Under the pieces are notes generated by a model that saw only the letters and a list, made by a program, of their open reading frames with translations, was not told the DNA's origin and did not search any database. Shown piece after piece: positions 33,801-45,800 of a DNA stretch of 64,000 nt. The DNA is taken from the NCBI GenBank assembly GCA_963969345.1, contig OZ017768.1, forward strand, positions 3,062,718-3,126,717. The letters run 5' to 3'. The stretch is from Turbatrix aceti. Taxonomy: Eukaryota; Nematoda; Chromadorea; Rhabditida; Panagrolaimidae. Each line of letters begins with the position of its first letter. The stretch's first letter is position 1. Position numbers and translations under genes: made by a program.

Positions 33801-36800
33801 TAATTTACAACTTCAAATGTTTTGTGCCCAAGTTGTAGGGGGGCCTATGGGAGACTCCAAATGGGCCATAATAGATTTTTCAGATGCCGGATTCTGGAGC
33901 TAGGGCTTCTCGAATGTTTCGACGTCAAAATTTCAAACTGCTTCTAAAAATCTGATTTTTGGCATACAGGGGTATCTTGGCACGAGAAATCGACTGGTGT
34001 ATTCCGATTTTTCAAAAAACATCTGACTTTTTTGAAAAAATTGATTTTCTTCAATTTACCTGTTTTTACCGTCAAAAATTGGCTGTGGCGTCCGATAGAG
34101 GATCCTCCAGCGGGTTTTGACACCGGAATCTGAAAGCCCGTCTTTTTTGACGTCGATTGAGGTATTACACAAAAAAAATTATGTCCCTTTATTTGACCAA
34201 CACTAGGCTTGTATGGCGCGCACTTGGTAAAAAAACACCTTTGTCGAGTTTCCGAAATGAATATTTTTATAGTTGGAAAAATCTAATTTGTGGTTTCCGG
34301 GGGTATTTTGGCACGAGAAATCGACTGGTGTATTCAGATTTCTCAAAAAACATCTGATTTTTATGAAAAACTTGATGGTTGATGTTTTACCGTTATTTAC
34401 CGTCACAAAAATGGCTGCAGCGCCCAAGGGCAGGTCTTCCAGGCAGGTTTGATGCCAGAATCGGTTTCCCCATCTTTTTCGACGTCGATTGATGTATAAC
34501 ACAGAAAAATTGAGGTGCCTTTCTTTGACCATAGCCAGGTTTTTATCGCGCGCACTAGGTACAAACACCCTTTTTTTGCGTCATTGACCGAAAAAGACGT
34601 GGGCGCTTTTGTTTTATGTGCTTACGGTCACCTGGGTATGTTTAGACAGGTCCCAAAAATTGTTTTTAGCGACTTGCGCTCCTTATCAGATAATTGAAGC
34701 GGTAAATTACGATATTTCAGTTTCATGTTTTTTTAATGCCAGTGACAATACACAAAATAATCGGATGATCAGCGCAAGTCGCTAAAAACAATATTTAGGA
34801 CATGCCTGAACACACCCAGGTGACCGTGAGCACATAAAACAAAAATTGGCTTCAGGGCTTTTTTTTGAACATGACTCCTGTTACGCGCGCCCACGTCTTT
34901 TTCGGTCAATGACGCAAAAAAAGGTGTTTGCACCAAGTGCGCGCGATAAAAACCTGGCTATGGTCAAAGAAAGGCACCTCAATTTTTCTGTGTTATACAT
35001 CAATCGACGTCGAAAAAGATGGGGAAACCGATTCTGGCATCAAAACTGCCTGGAAGATTCTCCCTCGGGCGCTGCAGCCAATTTTGTGACGGTAAATAAC
35101 GGTAAAACATCAACCATCAAGTTTTTCATAAAAATCAGATGTTTTTTGAGAAATCTAAATACACCAGTCGATTTCTCGTGCCAAAATACCCCCGGAAACC
35201 ACAAATTAGATTTTTCCAACTATAAAAATATTTATTTCGGAAACTCGACAAAGGTGTTTTTTTACCAAGTGCGCGCCATACAAGCCTAGTGTTGGTCAAA
35301 TAAAGGGACATAATTTTTTTTGTGTAATACCTCAATCGACGTCAAAAAAGACGGGCTTTCAGATTCCGGTGTCAAAACCCGCTGGAGGATCCTCTCTCGG
35401 ACGCCACAGCCAATTTTTGACGGTAAAAACAGGTAAATAGAAGAAAATCAATTTTTTCAAAAAAGTCAGATGTTTTTTGAAAAATCGGAATACACCAGTC
35501 GATTTCTCGTGCCAAGATACCCCTGTATGCCAAAAATCAGATTTTTAGAAGCAGTTTGAAATTTTGACGTCGAAACATTCGAGAAGCCCTAGCTCCAGAA
35601 TCCGGCATCTGAAAAATCTATTATGGCCCATTTGGAGTCTCCCATAGGCCCCCCTACAACTTGGGCACAAAACATTTGAAGTTGTAAATTAGCTGGGTCG
35701 CCGACCTCAAATCGGCTCGCAGAGTCCCTTTTAAAACACAAAATACATGTATCGTAGTTTACGATTCCAAATAAAGCAGAATTTATTCCTGTGTGAGATC
35801 ATAATTTATTAACAAACAGACAACTTGGCATTAAAAAAGTACAAAACAAAAAAGAAACTAACTTTACTTGTCAGTAAAAAATGTTTGCCGATACATCGGC
35901 AACATACACCAAAAAACCCACAACTGCAGGTCATAAAACAAAAAAATTATAATAAATAGAGGTGTCATGTTGATGAACTCGAACTCGCTGCTGCCTTTTC
36001 TGGATTTGGGATGGATTTTCGAGGACCGACGATTATTGCTCTAGGATTTTTGCTCGCTGCTGCCGGCAGATAGTCGATCGACAGGTGCCGGATGGACTTT
36101 CCGAAGTCCGAGCAGGTGTCCGACTTCCTCGGCGGCGGCCTGGCGACGAAGAGCCTGTCGTCGATTCAGTTTTCTCAAAACATGCAGTTGCTGGGCGACA
36201 GCTTGGCCAAAGTTGTAGTTAAGTGAGCTGTTTTCGTCTTCTTCCTGCTTCCGACGTAGCTCCTGAACACTTCGCCAGATCTGCTGAAGCATGATCAGCG
36301 CAGGTTCGAGTTCTGCGCTTTCGGTTAGTATTTGGGATGGGTTTTCGATTCCTAGGTCAGAATCATCTTCGGCGGATGTATCGGGTGCCGGTCTGCCACT
36401 GGCAATCGGGAGCAAACAGACGACAATGATAACAAGACAGCTTAGTACTGTAGTTATTTTTCGGGACGACAGGACAGTAGGCGCCATACTGGTGGGTGAT
36501 AACTATGTACTAGCTGAAAAAGTGATAACATGTCATCAAATAGCTTTAGGGAACAAAATAGCCACGCATCTTTTTTTTCTACAAGAGTGCGTCAGCACGT
36601 CAGCAACGGGGAGTCAGTCTACTTCCGGTGCAGGTGGGGATAATAGTGTAGAACAGTGTCTAGAACCTCGGAACGCGTTAATACTTTAGACATCAGTCAG
36701 TGTAGATTCCGGTATATTTATAACAGTTGTCAGTGCAGATTTTGCGGTATATAAATCCTTAAACGTTTACATACGAAATTCGAGACAATGTTCTAACATC

Positions 36801-39800
36801 TTTGAGGTGTCAAGATTCCGGAAGGTGGATGCAAAAGTCACACGGTATCATTTAGCTTGCATTAGAGACGGTTCATGCTTTATGCTGTTTGTTTTGACCT
36901 AATTCGGGAATTGTTTTTAAACAAACACAAACGAAAAGGACGAAAAAGCTTTTTAGGTTTTTTTGTTTTGACGCGAAAGTGATCTACTTTCCCACCCTAA
37001 GGAAAATGAAACCCAGAAAATGATGAAAAACTTTTACCTAAATTTTGTCTATCGTAACCCAATCAGACTACTCCATACTGTAGGTGACGCATTGTACCGA
37101 CCCGGTGACAGGTAAAGAGCAGAAGGTGTTCCTTATCATGGCTGCTCTCGGATACCCCTAATGCACGACCGAATAAGCTGCAGTCTGCATGAGTCGCTCC
37201 TTTTATGCTGCGTGTCGGCACCTAACAATAGTGATTAGTGTCAATCTTCGACTTGGAGGGCGGGCTCTTCCCAGGCGGTAAGCCGGGGGTAAGCGTAGTA
37301 TAAGCGATGCTTTATCGTATGAGCCATGTTTGTGTCCGAGGTCAGGATCTTCTGATAATATATGTATGGGCTTTTTCGGGGCTTTTTTGTTCTTCTTTGT
37401 GTTGTTTACCAGGTAGGCAATCATCGGTGGAGCACGGTAACAGAGGGGGTGGTGGAGACGAGGAGAGATGCACGAGGACTACTAAAGTGTGCACGATCTA
37501 TTTAATCTGCAGGACAGCGTGTCACATCACTTTCCGAGGGGATTACCGGAGGGCACAGGTTAGAAACTCCGATGGCCACATAGTCAGTGCAGCACATCAT
37601 GTATGCTTGTGCTTTGTGTGAGCAGTCGGAAATACGATAAAGCACGGTTATTGTAAGCATTTTTGTAGCCAGGGGGTACATTTAACAATCTAAAGTTTTA
37701 CATTAGTTCGGAAGACTTTAACAATCTAAAGTTTTACATTAGTTCGGAAAAGATAAAAATTTTCTAGAAACCTAAAAATTAAGGAAAGTCTTATTATTTT
37801 TAGAACCCAAAACGGGCAGTTTTTGAGATTCAAAAAATTCGATTTTCAAAAAAAAATTTTGCTCATTTTTAAAAATTAAAAAATTGTTTTTTGAATTTAA
37901 CAAAATTAATTGAAAAATAAAATTTATTACCGAAAAACATGAAATGTTTTCCATTAATGAAGAAATTTTCCTTGCTGCAAAATTTTCACGCAATTTTGAT
38001 TTTCAAAAAAAACCTAAATTTAAAAATCCAGTTTGTAATGATTTATTAATGATTTATAAGATGTTTTAAAAAACATCTTTTATTTTCAAAAAAAAACATT
38101 TTAGATTTTTTTTTAAATTAGTTAAAAAAAGATTTTTGTGAAACATATTTTTATGCCCGCGACAAGATCATAAAAATATAAAATTTGACCGGGTACGTGA
38201 GCCCCAATGGCACGTTTCTTAAAAGAACGCTAGTGCCAAGTTTTTCTAAAGTCAAGATGGTCCATTAATGCATCGTGTGTTAGCTTTCAACCCCACATCG
38301 TTCAGACTACAACCAAAGACCACTTATACTAAAAATAAGTTGTCTCGAAATTAGATACCATTCCTACTGCATATAAGTTTTTGCAAAAAGCTGGGGTAAC
38401 AGTGTTCCATTTATTCATTCAAGTACAAAGTACAGTATATAGTAAACGTAAAAATAGAAAAAAAAGCCACATTTGCTCTCATTATGTAGCCCAGGGGATT
38501 CTCTGCTTCTTGCCCGCTTGATAACGGTTCACCGGATGGTACTCCATTAGCTCACGTTTTCGTTTTTTGTTCGTAGTATCCGGGTTTTTGGGAAGGACAA
38601 TGGCTTGATTTTTTTTTTCGAAGAAAATCATCGGGGTCAAAAAGTTGCTGATATTTGTTTTTGTACTTTGCAGGGGCGTAGATGAGAACATCTGGGTTAA
38701 AAATTAGCTTGGAGGGTGCAAAAAATATTTTTTTCACAAAAAAAAATTTCCACAAAAATTTAGTTTTTTTACAAAAAAATGTTTTATCACAAAAATATTT
38801 TTTCACAAACCATAATTTTTTATCTTTGTAATTTTTTTTACAAAATAATTTTTTTTTCACAAATTTGTTTTTACAAAAAAAAAATTTATTAATATTTATT
38901 TAAAAATATTACAAAAAAATATTTTCCCCAAAAAATTTTTTCCTCAAAAATTTTTTTCTTTTTTTTTCAAAAATACATTTTTTTACAACAAATATTTTTT
39001 CAGCATCTATGGCCTCACCCTGGAATCCGCGATCCCGGCGATTACGGTCAGCAAAAAATCAGTCGCCTCCGACAATGACACATCTTCCCAGCCTCGGTTT
39101 TCGGACATTAAAATGAACGGCGTCGAAGTCTGTGAATGCCCTGCAAATTTCACGGGAAACAGCTGCGAACGCTGCGATTCCGGCTTCCGTCGCGTCAACA
39201 ACCAGCTCTACGGCGGCCGCTGCGAAGCGTGTGCCTGCGAAGGACATTCCGACGAGTGCGATGCGTACACCGGACTCTGCGTCAACTGCCAGCACAATAC
39301 GACAGGCTCGAGGTGCGAGCAGTGCCTTCCCGGCCACTACGGCAATCCCCTCATGGGCGGTGTCCTCGGCGCGTGTCGGCCTTGCGCGTGTCCTACGCTG
39401 GCCAACAACCGGTCGCCGAGCTGCGTCATGTCCCAGCTCGTCTACGAGGGCATTGCAGCCGCCGGCAAGGATGACTACGTCTGTACAGCCTGCGAGCGAG
39501 GCTATGAAGGCAACAAGTGCGAAGTCTGCGCGGACGGATATTTCGGCGATCCAACTGCCATCAACGGCACCTGCCAGCCCTGTACTTGCAATGGAAATAT
39601 CGATTCTGCGGCCATTGGAAATTGTGATACCCTCACGGGTGAGTGCCTAAAATGCATTGGAAATACTGCCGGTCCAAACTGCGAAAGGTGCGATGAAAAT
39701 ACCTGGGGCCAAGCCCTGGATCACACCTGCAAGGCCTGCAACTGCCACGCGAGTGGATCAGTCTCCCTGCAGTGCCACAACGAAACAGGGCTCTGCGAGT

Positions 39801-42800
39801 GCAATGAACACTACGTAGGCGACCACTGCGATTCCTGCGAACCCGGCCATGGCGATGTCGCCAACGGATGCCCCGAATGCGAATGCGACGATACGGGATC
39901 CAACGGACCGGAATGCAATGCCGTCTCCGGTCAATGCTCGTGCAAAACCGGTGTTTCTGGCAAAAGATGCGATCGCTGTGAGGCTTCGTACTACAATTTC
40001 ACCGACCAGGGTTGCACCTTCTGCCACTGCGATTACTACGGTAGCGAGAACAAAAAGTGCAACAATGTAACAGGTGAATGCGAGTGTCGAGACAACGTCG
40101 AAGGCACCAGGTGTGACCACTGCGTTCCCGGATTCTTCAACATCACGTCGAATGACGGATGCCAGGCCTGTGAGTGCAACGAACTTGGCTCAAAATCCCG
40201 GGAGTGCAACGCGCTCACCGGTCAGTGCCTCTGCCGAGACGGAGTCACCGGCACAAAATGTGACAAGTGTGAAGCCAACTTCTGGGGTCTCGACGAGAAC
40301 GGCTGCAAGCCGTGCCAGATCTGTCCCGCCCCCGGACAGGTGTGCAATCCCGACAACGGAGAATGCGTCTGTCCGCCGAACACGATCGGTGAAAAGTGCG
40401 AGGCCTGCACGGCCAACGCCTGGAGCTACGACGCGTACGCCGGCTGCCAGCTCTGCGACTGCAATGGTGTCGGCTCGGATTCATCCATCTGTGACCCGCT
40501 CAACGGGCAGTGCAAGTGCAAGGCCGGCTTCGTCGGGCACAAGTGCGATCGCTGCGAGGACGGATATTTCAATTTTCCCGACTGCGAGCCGTGCAACTGC
40601 AACCTCAACGGCACGGATCCATTCGAGTGCCGTGGAGACGCGTGTCTCTGCACGAATGAGGGTCAGTGCAAGTGTAAACAGCATGTTACCGGTCTCAAGT
40701 GTGATACCTGTCTGGAAGGGTCGTTCAGTCTCGATCGAAGCAACCCGAACGGATGCACGACCTGCTTCTGCTTCAATAGGTCGACTACGTGCGCACAATC
40801 TGACCTCGTCTGGCAGCAGATTTATACTCCTGATCGACGAATTTTGTTTGAAGACCCATTTGTCTACTTTGACACGAACACGTACCTCAACAAGGTGGGA
40901 CACGTTCTTCGCAAGGAGCCGCTCAACTACAATTCTTATTTCTACAACGATCTTCCCTGCTACTGGCCTCTGCCCGCGACATTCCTCGGAGATCGTACAA
41001 AATCGTACAATGGGTTCCTGAGATTCAAGATCGTAAACGAAGACAACAGACTCCAGCAACACGGAATCCGCCCTCACGATCAGCTTTTCAAAATCTTCCC
41101 TCAGGTCGTGCTCATCGGAAACGATCGAATCATCCTCGAACACACGGCCCAGGAGATCACAGACGATAACAGATACCGCGTCAGACTCCACGAATCCAAG
41201 TGGAAGAACCGAATCACTCCCCAGCTCCCCGTGACCCGGGCCCAGCTCATGACTGCTCTCCAGAACGTTCAGGGCGTCTACGTTCGTGGATCGTACAACA
41301 CCATCAACCGGGGAGATGCCATTACCCTGAGGGACGTCTCACTGGACGTCGCCGTCGAACCCACAGATCGGACCGAAGACAGCATTCCCGCGATCGGTGT
41401 CGAACAGTGTAGTTCCTGTGAAATTGGGTACGGTGGAGGATCGTGCCAGGACCCGGCAGAGAGCTATTGCCGCAAGCACAAGCCGAATTACCTCGACAGC
41501 ACGAACGACTTTGACCTCATTGGATTCGCGACGCCCTGCGCGTGCAACGGACATTCCAAGATCTGCGATCCAGAGACGTGCAGGTGCAAAGAGTGTCAAC
41601 ACAACACTCTCGGCGACTTTTGTCATGCCTGCAAGGAAGGCTACCACGGGGACCCATCCGACGGTTCACCTGAGTCATGCGTCAAGTGCGCATGTCCATT
41701 GTCGTCAAATTCCTTCTCCGACACCTGCCAGCCGGCGGACACCGGCCGGGGATACGTCTGCGATGGATGCAAGGCTGGCTACGCAGGTCTCTACTGCGAA
41801 ACCTGTCTAACCGGGTACTTTGGCAATCCGAACATCGAGGGCGGCTACTGTCAGCCCTGTGTGTGCCATCCCTTCGGCAGCCTCACCAGCACGTGCAACA
41901 ACGTCACGGGTCAATGCGATTGCCGCGAAGGCGTCGAGGGACGGGATTGCTCAAAATGCAGCCCTAGGCACGCGTTCATCAACGGCATCTGTACGTCCTG
42001 CGATCAGGGATGCTACAAAGTGCTCATGCAGCTGCAAGATGACATGGAAGACCAGCTCGCGGAGGTTAAATCTCTTTCCGACGATACGCCAAAGCTGCCG
42101 CGCAAGAGACTGCGCAAGATCAACGAAGCTGTCGATTCTTACCAGGAAATCATGGCTGCGATCAAGGATAGCGAAAAGGCGGCAAATGACCTCATTGGAC
42201 CCGATTCAGGTGAAAATAAGCATCTCCGAGAGGCGAATCACGTCATCGAAGAGGGAAAAGTGCTCGAAGAGAAGGCAAATGAGACCCTCGCTAAAATCAG
42301 GGGGATCCAAGCGAATCTCTCCAGCATCCAGGAAAACGGACGCGAAAGCCAACGCAAAATCATGGATCATGTTGGCGAGTTGACTCACTTTGTTCAAAAA
42401 ATCCAGTTCCAGCACAAGCAAGGTAGTCTCGAAAACATTGTCCTCGAAGTCGAAGGCAAGCTCGAAGACCTCAAAAAACGGGATAAAGTTATTGAAAAAC
42501 AGGTCAACTTTGCGAATCAGTCAAAGCAGGAAGCCGAGAAACTTCTGAAAGAAGTTCTCTCCAAGAAGCTCAACGACACCAACTACGACATCCTCTTTGA
42601 AAAACTCGAAGACCACAAAAGGACCATTCGGGACTTCCGAGACGCCATCTGGGATCACGCGCGCGTCAACGCGAGCGCGGCAAAGTCCATCACGGGCCTC
42701 GTCAACAAGAGACTCGAAGAACTCCGCGGTCTCGTCGCTGAGATTTCCAAAGTCGGAACCGAGCAGTCAGAAGCACTCGCACTGACCACTGAAGCCATTG

Positions 42801-45800
42801 ACAGCGTCAAACAAAAGCTCCTTGACACGAACGACGCCTACGAAGAGATCAAGAACCTGCTCAAGGGCCTGAAGGCCAGCAGCGATAAGACAAAGGAAAA
42901 GTCAGATGCCATGGTCGCCGCGCTCCGGAAAGATCGACATGAGATCATCAAGGCCGAACAACACGTCCGAGAAATTGTCCATGACGCGAAGAAGCTCGAA
43001 GGAAAATTAAAATCCGCAGAGGACTTTTCCACGGACGCGGTTGCAGCTACTAACTCGTATCGAGACATCGTGGATGCTCTGTCGAACGCGACGCAGGCTG
43101 CTGCAAAGGCCCGGGAAAGCGCCGAAGAAGCCTATAACGACATCGGCGATGATTCCGATATCGAATCCTCCCTCGTGGCAATTACAAACCAGGTCCTCAA
43201 CGATAGCCAGGCAATTTGGGATGAAATTGACGATTCTGAAGAACCGGAAATCGAGGATTCTATCGAACGCCTCAGAGCCATCGTCAACAAAATTCAGAAG
43301 GCAACTGCGGACGCGAATAACAGTATCACGGCTGTCAAGAATGCCCAGGACGTTCTGGATGACCACACGGAGAGGATCGACAATGTGGAAACCACAGTTG
43401 ATCGAGCAAGGGCTGTCGTTGATAACAAAACTCAGTCTATCGATAAACTCGCCAAAGACATTGATGAACTCAAAATCCGCGCCGATGGAGTCTCCGGCTT
43501 CACTGCGGACATGATCAACGAAGACATCGCAAACGTCACCAGCGCGACGGATACGATCAACAACAGCGTGGAGAAGTTGAAGGACATCAAGGTGAGGGGA
43601 CAGCTCCACGCCGTCGAACTCCAGAACGTCAGACAGACTCTCGCTGTGCTGAAGGAAAAACTCGCAGAAGCGAAGGAAAAGGCGAATAGTCTGAGGATTT
43701 CGCTCCGCAGCGAGCCTCAGACCTCCTGCGCCAGGTCCTACGTCAGCCCAGCCCATCCTTCGCCTACGAACGCAATAAATCTCAAGTACAGACCGGTGAT
43801 CGATGTTCCGGATTCGCTGTTGTTCCTTACGCTTACGAAAGCGCGTCGCACGCAGCCCAGGGAATTCCTAGCGATTTCTCTCGAAGAAAGACGCATCGTC
43901 GTCCGCTGGAACATTGGAACAGGCACGCGCAGAGCGACCAACAGCCATTCGATTACCTACATCCCGGCTTCCGACAGGTACACCTGGTACCACATTGACG
44001 TCGTCAGAATCGGAAACTCAGTCAAGGTGTCTGTTGCCCTGAAGCAGACTTTGACAGGTGAAGGACCAAAGAACGTCGGCGAACCTGTCGAAGTCCGGGT
44101 CGGTGAACCGGATTCCTCGAGCGATGTCGTGTTGAATACAGTACCCGGCGAAACCCTTATCCACATCGGACACGAGGATTCTGACCTAACTACCGAGATT
44201 GGTCTCAGAACGAATCACTTTACCGGCGTTCTCGGTGAACTTACCATCGACGGCGACAACGTTCCGCTCTGGGTGTTCAACGAACAGACAGGCCAATGCG
44301 AAGGCGCTGTTGCTGCACCAGCACCCGTCACACGGGGTCAATTCTTCCGAAATGGCTTTGCTCAGGTTAGAATGCCAATGACCGAGCGCGTAAATAATCA
44401 AATTCGTATCGTGTACTCTTCTTACTCGTCAGATGGTCTTCTCTACTTCCGAGGCAACGCTGGAACGAAGGAATTCGTCGCCATCGAACTCCGAAGCGGG
44501 GCTGTCTGGGTCAAGGCCCGGTACGGTGAGGGTTCCTACGTGGAAGTCCACTCGGGAGGTAATAAGTACGCCGATGGAGCGACGCACACAATCAAGGTCA
44601 CGAGAAACCAGGCTGAAATTGACCTCCAAATGGACGGGTCTGACGACGATCGAGTCGCGGTTACGATCCCAGGCGACAACAACGCCCTCAACATCGCGGA
44701 CGACGATCCACACTTTGTTGGAGGCGTGCCGCTGGATTTCAACCGTTCGCCCTTCGCTGGAAGAGACATCTCGTGGAACGGCTTCGTCGGCTGCATCCAA
44801 CTCGTCAAACCGACCCAGGTCAACGAACTCGACCTCGCCCATCCGGAGCGTTCGCAGCGCACGCATCCGGGCTGCGAATTCAAGGACGACAAACTCCTTC
44901 CTGGAAACAAGGTCATTGGCTTCGCGAAGCCAGGCTACGTCGTGACAAAGGCTATCCCGATCGACACGAATACCACGCTTTCGTTCAACGTTCGGACGAA
45001 GAACAACAATGCTGTCTTACTGTATCAAAAATTGCTAAAGCGTGGTGGAACGAAGAGAGCAGCTGCAACGGAGGAAGACGAAAAGACCTTCTTCGCGTTC
45101 TACATCTACAACGGCAGGCTGATCGTCCACCTTGGCACGGATCACATTGATCGACTCAAGCGACCTTCGCTCTCGTCGAATCAGTCTTACAACGATGGCA
45201 GACTTCATTCCATTTTCTTCAGTCGAATTGGATCGAATATCGAAGTTCGAATCGACGATGCTGAAGTCGCGCACGGCGAACTGCAGGACGAGACGATCAT
45301 TGGGTCGCCTTCTGCCAAACTCTACCTCGGTGGACTGCCGGATAAACTCAAGCCGAGAAATGACAATAACGATATGGGCACGACAGAGCCGCTTATTGGA
45401 TGCCTTAGCGATTTTTACGTCAATTATGAGTGAGTTTTTTTTTTTGAATTTTTTTGTGGGACGAATGCATGGGTTGAATTTTCAGGAGGTGGTCAGTTAT
45501 TCCGGAAGAACACCAATCGCAGCTCGGCACCTGTGTCCACGATGACGAAATTACGCATGAAACCGGTTGGTTGCTGTTTGGCATTAAAAAAATTTAATTT
45601 TTTGAATTTCGACAAAAATACAACGTCAAATGACAAAATTGTTTTCAAATTAAAAAATTTTAGAAGAAAAAGAGGATGCAGGTTTTGAACGTAAAACTTC
45701 AAAACTGACCCTTCAATTGGCCGCGCCAACCTACGATATAGGGGATTCAGATGGCATTCCTGTTAAGCACAAAAATCTCATAGGTATTCTATTTTTTTTG

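Noticed and set aside
40074..44945. Long alternative frames within laminin exon 3
   Set aside because: They are out-of-frame shadows of a Cys-rich, GC-biased coding exon.
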